A stretch of DNA of 64,000 nt from Desulfotomaculum copahuensis (lineage in GTDB: Bacteria; Bacillota; Desulfotomaculia; Desulfotomaculales; Desulfovirgulaceae). Within the stretch, counting starts at the first letter, position 1. The number at the start of each line of letters is the position of its first letter. Where the stretch lies: assembly GCF_001655685.1 (NCBI RefSeq), contig NZ_LYVF01000197.1, positions 38,244-102,243 on the forward strand, written 5' to 3'. Below the pieces are notes generated by a model. That model did not search any database. It worked only from the letters and a program-made list of their open reading frames with translations, and was not told where the DNA came from. Positions 1 through 9,190 of this stretch are shown piece after piece. The translations under genes were made by a program, and so were the position numbers.

Positions 1-1
1 C

Positions 2-496
2 TATGCCGAAAATATCAAGCTGCTTGAAGACCGGGGAGATCAGTACACCCACGCCATATTCAAGGCGCTGAACAAAACTTTCGTCACCCCCCTGGAACGG
101 GAGGACATAATGCAGCTAACCGTAAAGCTGGATGACGTCCTGGACGGGATGGAGGCCTCCGCTGACCGTCTTGATTTATACGGCATCCGTGAAACGGATG
201 CCTACATGCAGCTTTTCGCCCGTCTAGCGGAAAACTGCATTGATGAAATCGGGGCGGCCATTCAGTTTCTGGTGAAAAAAAAGCTGCCCAACATACAAAA
301 ACACACTTTCCGGATTAATGATCTGGAGAACGAAGCTGATCAACTGTACCGGGAAAGCATAAAAATTCTTTTCACCCAAAACAAGGATGCCATTAAAATC
401 ATACAGCTCAAGGAGGTTTATGAAATCCTGGAATCCATTCTGGATGCTTGCGAGGACGTGGCTGATGTGCTGGAAGGAATCGTGATGCGCAGCTGA
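2..496 (+). CDS. DUF47 family (PhoU-like) protein, 5' truncated by window edge
   Basis: The reading frame is open from base 2, so the gene begins before the window and only its C-terminal 164 residues are present. The text just before the first internal Met reads TPLEREDI followed by MQLTVKLDDVLDGME. This matches the family signature, a helical bundle related to PhoU that usually accompanies PiT-type phosphate transporters. The remaining residues are predicted helical and charged, with no membrane segment. Its usual partner, a PiT permease, would lie upstream or was lost; it is not visible here. A hairpin at 513-538 follows the stop. The family call is confident; a role in low-affinity phosphate uptake is inferred from family context only. 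Confidence 0.85.
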   Translation, partial: YAENIKLLEDRGDQYTHAIFKALNKTFVTPLEREDIMQLTVKLDDVLDGMEASADRLDLYGIRETDAYMQLFARLAENCIDEIGAAIQFLVKKKLPNIQKHTFRINDLENEADQLYRESIKILFTQNKDAIKIIQLKEVYEILESILDACEDVADVLEGIVMRS

Positions 497-512
497 ACCG
501 GGGGTGTTGATA

Positions 513-538
513 AAGCCGGCTGCCGGGGGTGCCGGCTT
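513..538. terminator. Stem-loop after the DUF47 gene
   Basis: An 8-bp perfect stem (AAGCCGGC / GCCGGCTT) with a 10-nt loop lies 16 bases after the DUF47 stop and just before the convergent DedA gene. There is no clear T tract, so it is only a candidate bidirectional terminator. Confidence 0.4.
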
Positions 539-563
539 ATAATCCGTTACGAAAGCTCCTGCT

Positions 564-1166
564 TTATTTTTTCCGCCGCCATAAGTAGATGATCAGCAAC
601 GCCAGGAATGCTATTACCACCACGTCCAAGCGGTGGAACCAGGGTTTCAAATTCTCCCAGTGCTGGCCCAGTTTGACTCCGAGATAGACCAGCAAAAAGC
701 TCCAGGGCAGCGAACCGAGGATGGTATAAAGCACGAAGCGGAAAAAATTCATGCCCGAAATACCCGCCGGCAGGGAGATAAATGTACGCACTACGGGCAT
801 CAGCCGCGTAAAAAATACGGTGGCCTCACCGTAACGCAGAAACCACTTTTCCGCCGTCTGAAAATGCTTGTGTGAAATGCCGATATAGCGTCCATAGCGC
901 AAGATCAAGGGCCTGCCGCCCCACCATCCGATGGCGTATGAAACAATCGAACCGGCCGTCCCGCCGAGGGTGCCGGCAATAACCACTCCCAGATAGGTGA
1001 GCCGTCCGGTGGAAACCAGATAACCGCCAAAGGGCAGGATCACCTCGCTGGGCAGGGGCACGTTGGCGCTTTCAACAGCCATGCCGATGGCGATGCCCCA
1101 GTAGCCCAGAGCGGAGATAAAGGCAATGGTATTGGTGACAAGAACGTTCAGCAAGTGTGAAACCAA
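564..1166 (-). CDS. DedA/SNARE-associated family membrane protein
   Basis: About 200 residues with the DedA family pattern: an N-terminal re-entrant/TM segment (ISALGYWGIAIGMAVES), the conserved ESANVPLPSEVILPFGG segment, the R-T-FISLPAGISGM segment near residue 145 and several hydrophobic helices ending in a basic tail (WRRKK). DedA proteins are inner-membrane proteins implicated in undecaprenyl-phosphate or lipid flipping and membrane homeostasis. The frame is open upstream to 1385, but that extension is arginine-rich and unlike the family. I chose the TTG at 1166, which has GGAGG nine bases upstream and gives the usual family length. Substrate unknown. Confidence 0.85.
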   Translation of the reverse strand: MVSHLLNVLVTNTIAFISALGYWGIAIGMAVESANVPLPSEVILPFGGYLVSTGRLTYLGVVIAGTLGGTAGSIVSYAIGWWGGRPLILRYGRYIGISHKHFQTAEKWFLRYGEATVFFTRLMPVVRTFISLPAGISGMNFFRFVLYTILGSLPWSFLLVYLGVKLGQHWENLKPWFHRLDVVVIAFLALLIIYLWRRKK

Positions 1167-1440
1167 TTTTTCCACCCTCCGGAATGAAGTGCCGTGAACA
1201 TATTCAGCCGGCTTTAAGGCAGTGCGCCGCCGTCCGGCGAAAACAGGCCGGCGCGGTTTTTCTACCTTTGTGCAAAGCAAGATTACGTCAAAGTCCCCCC
1301 ACGATACCACAAACAGCAGCAATAGGCAAGCAGTTACCTTTATATTACAACGGAAAAGCGACTTTAATGTTACCGTGCCGTGCAAAGGGCACTCTTTAAG
1401 GGGCGGCTGATCGCCGCCCCTTAAAAAGACGGAAGCAACG

Positions 1441-2958
1441 TTATAATTTTAGATTTTCCAGAATCTGGGCCAATACCGGGTCGGCTTCCTTCAATCCGGC
1501 CAGCGGGGATTTCCGGGTGGAATAACGCCGGTCAAAAGCCACCAGGTCAAGCTCCCGGCAGATGGCGCGAAAGTTGGTTGAAACGCTGGAAGCAGCCACC
1601 TTGTATTGAGCGGCCAGAGCCTGCTGGCTGATATTGTGATCTGATTCCAGCCGGGCCATGGCATAGACCACCGTCGCCGTCCAGACATCGGACTTGCGCA
1701 GGGACGGCCGTGCCTGGTCGCAATAATCATGCCAGAGGCGAATGGCGCCGGTTACCTGGCGGCTGTTGTAGCCCCGCCGGTTCAGATCTTCCACCACCCG
1801 GCGGGCCACTTCGGTATGCTTTTTATCCGTCCAGTGAAGGTCTTCCGTGTTGACGGCGTCCGCTTCCGGCTCACCGGCCTGTCCGGCCGTTTCCCCGCCG
1901 GACAGGCCCAGTTTCCGCCGCACCTTTTGCACGTCGTAGTGCGGCTCGCCCTTCTTTTCCCGGATGGCTTCCACCCGTTCCAATTCCCGCAGCAGTTCCT
2001 CCACCCGGGCGCCGCCTTCCGCCGTGCCGCAGGCCTGCCGGGGGGTCCTGCCGCCCAGGGCGGGCAACGGACGATCAATCCATTTGTCGTAATACTCATC
2101 CAGAAAGGCGTCGGTAATACGCTGGGCAATCTGTGCCGACAGTTTATCCATCACCGGACCGGCGCCGTCTGTCCGTCCATCCTCTTCGCCGGCCAACTCG
2201 CCTTCCACCAGGTGGGGCATGGTATAATCAAGACCCAGTTCCACCACCATGGCGTTGAGCATGTGAGAACGCTCATGCAGGTAAATATTCAGCCCTTCCC
2301 GGCTGCTCATGCGCCGCCGCCGGCAAAAGGCCTGCAGATCCCTTTTCACCCGGCTCATTAATACTTCCTTGCAAAATGCAGGCAGGGCCAGCCCGTTGGT
2401 GGAGAATTCGAATTCGTCACCCACCCTGAGCACGCGCATCAATAAAACGGATCCCGGCTGAATCTCCCTGGCCGCATTCACATCAAAAACGGTCAACCTG
2501 CTTTTATTGAACAAATCCTTGATTAATACACCTTTTTCCGGCAACACGCGCATCACTTCATAAAGGGAAACCCGCGCCCGGGACCACTCATCCAGCAGCA
2601 CAATTTCTTTATCCGTCAAACCGGGCTCCCGCCGGAAGGTTTCAATTAATGTAGCGCCGCCGGCGATCTTGTAATCAAAAATAAACCACTCGAAGCAGCG
2701 CTCCATGGTAAAGTCATCGTCGCGGTCCACCAGTTCCGGGTCCAGGCAGTCCAGGTATATTTGCTGCGCGCGTGCCGCCTCCCCGGCAAAAGAAGGCTGG
2801 TCGGCAAATTCACCCAGCTTGCGGCGCAATTGCCGGCCGGTCCGGCGCCATCGGTATTGATCCAGGCAGATTACCTGCGCCGGTGCACCGCAGCACTGGC
2901 TGTAAAGCTTGCCGCTGCCACAAGGACAAAGGCGGTCCTTTTGGCCAACCTTTTTCAT
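1441..2958 (-). CDS. SEC-C motif protein with C-terminal helix-turn-helix-like region
   Basis: The N-terminus carries a SEC-C zinc motif (CPCGSGKLYSQCC at about residues 11-23), the module found at the end of SecA and in many small metal-binding proteins. The remaining roughly 480 residues are soluble and charged. A region near residue 460 (SQQALAAQYKVAASSVSTNFRAIC) looks like a helix-turn-helix. I recognise no catalytic domain. The start is the ATG at 2958, preceded at proper spacing by AAGGGGG; a GTG three codons earlier is less well placed. It is transcribed towards DedA, which starts about 275 bases away. Function unknown; a role in nucleic-acid or ribosome binding would be guesswork. Confidence 0.7.
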   Translation of the reverse strand: MKKVGQKDRLCPCGSGKLYSQCCGAPAQVICLDQYRWRRTGRQLRRKLGEFADQPSFAGEAARAQQIYLDCLDPELVDRDDDFTMERCFEWFIFDYKIAGGATLIETFRREPGLTDKEIVLLDEWSRARVSLYEVMRVLPEKGVLIKDLFNKSRLTVFDVNAAREIQPGSVLLMRVLRVGDEFEFSTNGLALPAFCKEVLMSRVKRDLQAFCRRRRMSSREGLNIYLHERSHMLNAMVVELGLDYTMPHLVEGELAGEEDGRTDGAGPVMDKLSAQIAQRITDAFLDEYYDKWIDRPLPALGGRTPRQACGTAEGGARVEELLRELERVEAIREKKGEPHYDVQKVRRKLGLSGGETAGQAGEPEADAVNTEDLHWTDKKHTEVARRVVEDLNRRGYNSRQVTGAIRLWHDYCDQARPSLRKSDVWTATVVYAMARLESDHNISQQALAAQYKVAASSVSTNFRAICRELDLVAFDRRYSTRKSPLAGLKEADPVLAQILENLKL

Positions 2959-3035
2959 CTGGTACACCCCCTTACCGGTTGTTCCGGCTGAAACTTCAGC
3001 GGTAATGGCCGGTTATTCAACAATTCCACACCGGT

Positions 3036-4523
3036 TCACTTTATTCCTGCTCCCCGGATGATAATTTCTTGCTCTTGAACCGACAGGACCACACCCATTT
3101 TTTGCAACAGAACGGTTGAAACGTATGTCATGCCCTTGTCCGGCGCTTCAAGCACCGGTTGTTGCACGGTCACCGGCCGGTTGTTGAGCAGTGCGCCGCT
3201 ATTTCCCGGGGACAGGACAAGTCTGCCCGCCGGTCCGGCGACCAGAATGGCCCCGCCGTTCCCTTCCCACGATACCCGGTAACCCAGCGCCTCCAAAGTA
3301 AAGCGCAGGGGCAGGTAGGCATTGCCGGCGCGGAAAAGCGGGGCAAAGTCGCCCTCTGTTTTTTCCCCGTTGATTTGCACTCCGTTATGGTTAAATACTA
3401 TGCTCCAGGGCGTATCCGGTTGCAATTTCCGGCAGGCGGCAAACAACTGCAATTGGGGTGTTGTAACCTCCTGATCGGGGGTTAAACCGGTACCGTCAAT
3501 GGAACGCCCCCGGGGGGTGAAATAGCGGGCGATGGTGATTTTCAACGCGCCGCCTGTCTCCAGCGGGATCACGGCCTGCACCACACCCTTGCCGTAGGTG
3601 CGCTCCCCCACCAGTGTGGCCGCCCCGTAATCCTGCAACGCTCCGGCCAGTACTTCGGCCGAACTGGCGCTCATACCGTTGACCAGCACCGCCACGGGCA
3701 TTCCCCGGGCAAGCGCATCGCCGTTGGCGCGGTAGATTTCCTTTTGACCATCCCGGTCCACGGTGGTGACCACCGTGGCACCGGCCGGCAAGAAATAACC
3801 GGCCACATCCACCGCCGCCTGCAGATAGCCGCCCGGATCGTTGCGCAAATCAAGCACCAGTCCGGTGGCCCCCTTGTCCTTAAGTTCCCGTAAAGCGGCG
3901 CCGAATTCGGCAGCCGTTTGGGAACCGAAGGTATGCACATTAATATATCCGATCCGGCCATGAATAATTTGCCACTGAATAGTGGGCGTGGACAGCGTCT
4001 GCCGTTCCATGGTCAAACTGAAATCGGCCCGGCCGGCCCGCCGCAGGGTGAGTGTAACCTTGCTCCCGGCCGGTCCGCGGACCTTGTCCACCACCTCCGG
4101 CAGGGGCATATTTTCGGTACTCTGACCGTTTACTGCGGTGATCAGGTCGCCCTTTTCGACCCCGGCCCGTTCAGCCGGTGAGCCGTCCGTAACAGCGGTC
4201 ACCTGCGAGTAGGGCGGCCGGCCGGCCAGCTCCAAACCGACCCCGGCATATTCGCCGTCCAGGGCGCCGGTAAACTGCTCCAGTTGTGCCGGGGTGAAAT
4301 ACTCGGTATAAGGATCCCCCAGGGAATCAATCATGCCCCGAATGGCCCCGTCGGTCAGTTGCTCCGCGCCGGGGGCGTTGATATGATGGGCGTAGATATA
4401 CTCCATTACTTCGTCCACCCGGTTGATTCCGGCGATAATGCCGTTACCGGCCGCACAGGCGGTCAGCGGGAAAAAGAATAAAAGCAAGAGTGCTAAAACA
4501 GGGGCGGCCAGCCTTTTATACAA
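3036..4523 (-). CDS. S41 carboxy-terminal processing protease with stalk-like C-terminal domain
   Basis: The 495-residue protein begins with a Sec signal peptide (hydrophobic run followed by ACAAG). It then has an S41 N-terminal helical region, a PDZ domain around residues 90-170 (GVGLELAG, GDLITAVNG) and the protease core with the serine in NGMSASSAEVLAGAL and the lysine in GERTYGKGVVQ, the Ser-Lys dyad of CtpA/CtpB enzymes. The last ~120 residues match the copper-amine-oxidase N-terminal-like (stalk) domain common in exported proteins of this group (YLPLRFTLEALGYRVSW). It likely acts outside the membrane in cell-wall or sporulation proteolysis. The start is a TTG with GAGGTGATC upstream. 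The gene is divergent from polA. Confidence 0.9.
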   Translation of the reverse strand: MYKRLAAPVLALLLLFFFPLTACAAGNGIIAGINRVDEVMEYIYAHHINAPGAEQLTDGAIRGMIDSLGDPYTEYFTPAQLEQFTGALDGEYAGVGLELAGRPPYSQVTAVTDGSPAERAGVEKGDLITAVNGQSTENMPLPEVVDKVRGPAGSKVTLTLRRAGRADFSLTMERQTLSTPTIQWQIIHGRIGYINVHTFGSQTAAEFGAALRELKDKGATGLVLDLRNDPGGYLQAAVDVAGYFLPAGATVVTTVDRDGQKEIYRANGDALARGMPVAVLVNGMSASSAEVLAGALQDYGAATLVGERTYGKGVVQAVIPLETGGALKITIARYFTPRGRSIDGTGLTPDQEVTTPQLQLFAACRKLQPDTPWSIVFNHNGVQINGEKTEGDFAPLFRAGNAYLPLRFTLEALGYRVSWEGNGGAILVAGPAGRLVLSPGNSGALLNNRPVTVQQPVLEAPDKGMTYVSTVLLQKMGVVLSVQEQEIIIRGAGIK

Positions 4524-4681
4524 GCACGATCACCTCAATATGAAAATTGGTGGTCCATCCATAAGTTGTAATTCGCCCCGGCGCCGCGGATCTCCTGCCC
4601 GTCCGGTGGAATATCACCCCTTCCGGGGAAGGTATTTTACCCTGCGGCGGTGAAATAATCTAGAAAAGGCAGGTGCTGATT

Positions 4682-7366
4682 TTGCGACTCCTGGTGATCG
4701 ACGGCAACAGTCTGGCCCACCGGGCCTTTCATGCCATTCCCCTGCTTTCCACCAGCCAGGGGCTGGTGACCAACGCGGTTTTCGGCTTTACCAACATGCT
4801 GTTCAAAGTACTGGACCTGCTGCAACCGGAACTGGCGGCGGTATGCTTCGACAAAAGCAGGCTCACTTTCCGCCATGCGGAATACCGGGATTACAAGGCC
4901 AACCGGGCGGCCACCCCGGATGAACTGCGCCCCCAGTTTCCGTTGATTAAAGAAGTGCTGCAGGCCATGCGCATCACCATCCTGGAATACGACGGCTATG
5001 AAGCGGACGATCTGATCGGCGCCCTGGTCACGCGGGCCGGGGAGGCGCGTCTGGAAAGTATTATTGTCACTGGTGACCAGGACGCCTTGCAACTGGTATC
5101 TCCGTTGACAAAAGTCCTGCTCACCCGCAAGGGAATCACCGAACTGGAAGAATACGACGAGGGGCGGGTGTGGGAACGCTTCGGCGTTACACCGGCCCAG
5201 TTCGCCGACTACAAGGGCCTGGTGGGGGACAAATCGGACAACATCCCCGGCGTGCCCGGCATCGGACCGAAAACGGCGGCCGGGATGCTCAAAGAATTCG
5301 GCAGTGTGGAACAATTAATCGCCCGGATGGATGATTTGCCCGCCCGTCAGCAGGAAAAAATCCGCGCTTACGCCGATCAGGCGCTGCTCTCTAAAAAACT
5401 GGCCACCATCAGGCGCGCCGCCCCTTTTAATCTCAACCTGGAGGAGTGCCGCCGGTGCGAACCGGATAATATCCGGTTGCTGGCCCTGTTCAGCAGACTC
5501 GAATTTAAATCCCTGATCCGTGTGCTCCGGGAAAGGATGCCGGAAGCCGGCGGAAACGGACAAAATAATCAAGCAACGGATCAACCGGGTACCGAACTTG
5601 AAACATACCGGGTGACATGGCGGTACGTCCGCAACGCAGATGAATTGTCCGCCCTGGTGGAAATTTGCCGCCGGGCCGGGCGGGCGGCACTGGCTCTCTC
5701 CGGCGACCGCCGGGAAGGTATCGCCGCGGCGGCACTGGCTGTAAAAACAGCCGCCTCCGCAGGCTCCACGGAGCCTGTCGAACCGGACATCCAGGTATTT
5801 TTTCTCCCCCCCGGCGAGCACACCCTGCCCGTGGCCGCCCTGCAGGCGCTGGCTGCGATTTGCCGGGACGAAACAGTGGCCAAACTGTTCCACGGGGCCA
5901 AAAACGCCTTCTGGCTGCTGACCCGCCACGACTTGACCCTGAACAATACGGCCTTTGACACCATGGTGGCGGCCTACCTGCTCAACCCGGCCTCGCCCAA
6001 CCTGGACCTGCCGGATCTGGCCCTGGAGCATTTGAACCTGGTTCTCCCCGCCCGGGGGGAAGCGGCATTGGCCGCCCGGGCCGATGTCATCCTGCGCCTA
6101 GTGGATTTGCTGAGTGAAAAAATACGCCAGGCCGGAATGGAACGCCTGTATTTCGAGGTGGAACTGCCCCTGGTGGGCATTCTGGCCGGGATGGAAATGA
6201 ACGGGGTGGCCGTGGACAGGGAACGGCTGTCTGCCATGTCCCGGGAACTGGCGGACAGGATTGACGGCCTGGCCGCCGAAATCCACCAACTGGCCGGCGA
6301 GGAGTTCAACATCAACTCCACCCGGCAACTGGGGCATATTCTATTTGAAAAACTGCAATTGCCCGTGGTCAGGAAAACCAAAACGGGCTACTCCACCGAT
6401 GCCGCCGTACTGGAGGAACTGGCCCCGGCCCACCCGGTGGTGGCCCGGATCCTGGAATACCGGCAACTGGTCAAGTTGAAGTCCACTTATGTGGACGGCA
6501 TGGCCGCCTTGATCGACGCGCAGACCGGCCGCCTGCACACCACTTTCCACCAGACGGTGACAGCCACCGGCCGTTTGAGCAGCGCGGAGCCCAATTTGCA
6601 GAACATTCCCATCCGCATGGAGGAAGGACGCAGAATCCGGCAGGTATTCATACCCCGCCGGCCGGGCAACCTGATTTTAAGCGCCGATTATTCCCAGATC
6701 GAACTGCGGGTACTGGCGCATATGGCCGGGGATGTCAATCTGCTGGAGGCCTTCCGCCAGGGGCAGGACATTCACACCCGCACGGCCGCGGAGGTTTTCG
6801 GCGTAACCATGGCCGAAGTGACGGCGGATCTGCGCGGCCGGGCCAAGGCGGTCAACTTCGGTATTGTCTACGGGATCAGCGACTTCGGCCTGGCCCGGGA
6901 TATCAATGTTTCCCGTCAGGAGGCCAGGCAGTATATCGACAACTACTTTGCCCGCTACTCCGGAGTAAAGGCCTATATCGACCGCACCGTTCAGGAGGCA
7001 CGGGAAAAGGGCTATGTGACCACTATTTTAAACCGCCGGCGCTACCTGCCCGATCTGTTCAGTCACAACCGCACGGTGCGCAGCTTCGGCGAACGTACGG
7101 CCATGAACACGCCCATCCAGGGCAGCGCGGCGGACATCATCAAACTGGCCATGGTGCGCATCGACCGGGAAATAAAAAAGAGCGGGCTCAAAGCAAAAAT
7201 GATTCTACAGGTGCACGACGAGCTGATTTTTGACGTGCCGGAAGAAGAAGTGGAAGAAATGAAGGCGCTGGTCAAAGACGGCATGGAAAACGCGATCAAG
7301 CTGGACGTGCCCCTGGTGGTGGATATGAAACTGGGGCCGAACTGGTATGAAGTGAAAAAAATTTAG
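4682..7366 (+). CDS. polA: DNA polymerase I
   Basis: About 894 residues with the full three-domain layout: 5' nuclease (residues 1-295, with GDKSDNIPGVPGIGPKTA), a 3'-5' exonuclease-like middle, and the A-family polymerase with motif A DYSQIELRVLAH near 668, motif B RGRAKAVNFGIVYG near 717 and motif C VHDELIF near 843. The middle domain lacks the Asp-x-Glu pair expected at its start (here ALALSGD), so proofreading is probably absent, as in many Firmicute PolA proteins. I prefer the TTG at 4682 (protein begins RLLVIDGNSLAHRAF after the start, SD AGGTG six bases upstream) to the GTG at 4673. It is followed by mutM and ytaF in the order seen in Bacillus. Confidence 0.97.
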   Translation: MRLLVIDGNSLAHRAFHAIPLLSTSQGLVTNAVFGFTNMLFKVLDLLQPELAAVCFDKSRLTFRHAEYRDYKANRAATPDELRPQFPLIKEVLQAMRITILEYDGYEADDLIGALVTRAGEARLESIIVTGDQDALQLVSPLTKVLLTRKGITELEEYDEGRVWERFGVTPAQFADYKGLVGDKSDNIPGVPGIGPKTAAGMLKEFGSVEQLIARMDDLPARQQEKIRAYADQALLSKKLATIRRAAPFNLNLEECRRCEPDNIRLLALFSRLEFKSLIRVLRERMPEAGGNGQNNQATDQPGTELETYRVTWRYVRNADELSALVEICRRAGRAALALSGDRREGIAAAALAVKTAASAGSTEPVEPDIQVFFLPPGEHTLPVAALQALAAICRDETVAKLFHGAKNAFWLLTRHDLTLNNTAFDTMVAAYLLNPASPNLDLPDLALEHLNLVLPARGEAALAARADVILRLVDLLSEKIRQAGMERLYFEVELPLVGILAGMEMNGVAVDRERLSAMSRELADRIDGLAAEIHQLAGEEFNINSTRQLGHILFEKLQLPVVRKTKTGYSTDAAVLEELAPAHPVVARILEYRQLVKLKSTYVDGMAALIDAQTGRLHTTFHQTVTATGRLSSAEPNLQNIPIRMEEGRRIRQVFIPRRPGNLILSADYSQIELRVLAHMAGDVNLLEAFRQGQDIHTRTAAEVFGVTMAEVTADLRGRAKAVNFGIVYGISDFGLARDINVSRQEARQYIDNYFARYSGVKAYIDRTVQEAREKGYVTTILNRRRYLPDLFSHNRTVRSFGERTAMNTPIQGSAADIIKLAMVRIDREIKKSGLKAKMILQVHDELIFDVPEEEVEEMKALVKDGMENAIKLDVPLVVDMKLGPNWYEVKKI

Positions 7367-7450
7367 AACCTTATGACCATTACGCTCACAACCTTTAAGA
7401 GAACGTTTTTCATATTAAAATCGACTCACGGAAGGTATGAGACACAAGCC

Positions 7451-8278
7451 ATGCCCGAACTGCCGGAAGTGGAGACAGTTAAAAACACCCTGGCGGAAAA
7501 AATCACCGGCCTATCCATTGACGCAGTAGACATTCTAATGCCCAAAATAATCCGCACTCCGTCACCGGAAGAATTTTGCCGCCGGTTGGCCGGCCAAACC
7601 GTGCTCGCCCTGGACCGGCGGGGCAAATACCTGCTGGTCCGCCTTTCGGGCGGTCTGACCCTGGTCATTCACCTGCGCATGACCGGGCGACTGGTCTACA
7701 CCACGGCAACCGCCCTCCCGGCCAGGTATACGCATGTACTCTTTCATCTGAGCAACGGCGACCAGTTGCGGTTTTCCGACATGCGCCAGTTCGGCCGTAT
7801 TTCCCTGGTGGAAAATGATGCCCTGCCCCTTTTTCCGGGGTTGAAAGACCTTGGCCCGGAGCCTTTAAGCGCTAATTTTACCCGCGAATATTTACAGCGT
7901 GAACTGCGCCGCCGGCGCACGCGTTTGAAACCACTGCTGCTGGACCAGACATTCATTGCCGGGCTGGGCAACATTTACGCCGATGAGGCGCTGCACCGGG
8001 CCAGACTGCACCCCCAGCGCCCGGCCAGCACATTGAGTCCCCGGGAGGCGGCTGCTTTATACCGGGCCATCCGGGAAGTACTGACGGAAGGCATCGCCGG
8101 CCGGGGTACCACTTTCCGGGATTATGTGGACGGTACCGGACGCCGGGGCGGTTTCCAGGAAAAGCTGCGCGTATACGGCCGGGCCGGACAGCCCTGCCGG
8201 CAATGCGGCAAACCCGTGGAACGCATCCGCATCAGCGGCCGCAGCGCCTATTTTTGCCCCGGCTGTCAAAAACAGTAA
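7451..8278 (+). CDS. mutM: Formamidopyrimidine-DNA glycosylase
   Basis: The mature protein must begin with proline, and the ATG at 7451 gives PELPEVETV directly after the Met, fixing the start even though the frame is open upstream to 7373. The 275 residues contain the helix-two-turns-helix region with LDQTFIAGLGNIYADEALH and a C-terminal zinc finger (CRQC ... CPGC). The enzyme removes 8-oxoguanine and ring-opened purines through the N-terminal proline and cleaves the abasic site. It lies 85 bases downstream of polA and upstream of ytaF, a conserved repair/sporulation neighbourhood in Firmicutes. Confidence 0.97.
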   Translation: MPELPEVETVKNTLAEKITGLSIDAVDILMPKIIRTPSPEEFCRRLAGQTVLALDRRGKYLLVRLSGGLTLVIHLRMTGRLVYTTATALPARYTHVLFHLSNGDQLRFSDMRQFGRISLVENDALPLFPGLKDLGPEPLSANFTREYLQRELRRRRTRLKPLLLDQTFIAGLGNIYADEALHRARLHPQRPASTLSPREAAALYRAIREVLTEGIAGRGTTFRDYVDGTGRRGGFQEKLRVYGRAGQPCRQCGKPVERIRISGRSAYFCPGCQKQ

Positions 8279-8357
8279 TTCCTCCCGGCCGGGCACAATT
8301 CCCCACCCGCTCCCATAAAGATAGTAAGAGTCGAAATTCAGCGGGAGGGACAGTGGG

Positions 8358-8990
8358 GTGGAATTATTAACAAGCGTCATCTTTGCCCTGGCCCTGAGCA
8401 TGGACGCCTTCGGCACCGGGGTGGCCTACGGCGTGCGGCAGATTAAACTCCCTTTGACCTCGCTACTGATCATCAGTATGCTTTCCATGGCCGCGCTCAG
8501 CCTGTCCATGCTGGCAGGCGAAGGTCTGACCAGACTTTTTTCCGTCGCTTTCGCCCAGCGCCTGGGCGGCATCGTGCTTCTGCTCATCGGCCTGCGCATT
8601 CTGATCCAGTGCCTGCGCCACCGGAAGAAAAAAGAAGATACTGCCGGCGGGGCGGTGATGCGCATTCACCTGCGTTCCCTCGGCCTGGTCATCCAGGTGT
8701 TGCGCGAGCCGCACCGGGCCGACCTGGACAGTTCCGGCGTCATTTCGCCCCGCGAAGCAGTGCTGCTCGGTCTGGCCCTGGCCATGGACGCCCTGGCCGC
8801 CGGTTTCGCCGTTCCCATGCTGGGCCTGAACCCGGCGCTCACCGCCCTGGTGGTCGGACTGGGCCAGTTCACTCTGGCCAACCTGGGCATCCTGGCCGGC
8901 AAGGGGCTGGGGTACACCGCCCTGGGCCGCCAGTTCAGCGCCCTGCCCGGCTGTATATTGATCGCCCTGGGGCTGTTTAAACTGCGTTAA
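8358..8990 (+). CDS. ytaF: Sporulation membrane protein YtaF (MntP-like)
   Basis: 210 residues, six predicted membrane helices in two repeats, each with the MDA(F/L) signature (SMDAFGTGVAYG near residue 15 and AMDALAAGFAVP near 143). This is the MntP/YtaF superfamily of putative manganese or cation exporters. A charged loop after residue 75 splits the halves. The GTG start has GGGAGGG eight bases upstream. In Bacillus ytaF follows polA-mutM in the same order and is linked to sporulation, which supports YtaF over MntP. Transport substrate not established. Confidence 0.88.
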   Translation: MELLTSVIFALALSMDAFGTGVAYGVRQIKLPLTSLLIISMLSMAALSLSMLAGEGLTRLFSVAFAQRLGGIVLLLIGLRILIQCLRHRKKKEDTAGGAVMRIHLRSLGLVIQVLREPHRADLDSSGVISPREAVLLGLALAMDALAAGFAVPMLGLNPALTALVVGLGQFTLANLGILAGKGLGYTALGRQFSALPGCILIALGLFKLR

Positions 8991-9190
8991 GCCCGTACCT
9001 GCCACCAAACGGAAACTTTCCCCATCGCCCCGGTCCCCCGGGGCATTGCCATTGAACTGAACACCTGATCACGAATTAACCTTTGACCGCTTCCCGGCGG
9101 GCCGTGTTTGCCACTGTGGACAGCAATTGTACTCCCGTATCAACATATGATCACGTCAAAAGCTCCATATTGTACCGCTTCCAGAAGCAC

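Noticed and set aside
1167..1385. N-terminal extension of DedA to 1385
   Set aside because: Arg-rich, not like the family; a TTG with a good SD lies at 1166.
9027..9044. Terminator between ytaF and rmuC
   Set aside because: A perfect GCCCCGG/CCGGGGC stem is there, but neither side has a T run, so I did not call it.
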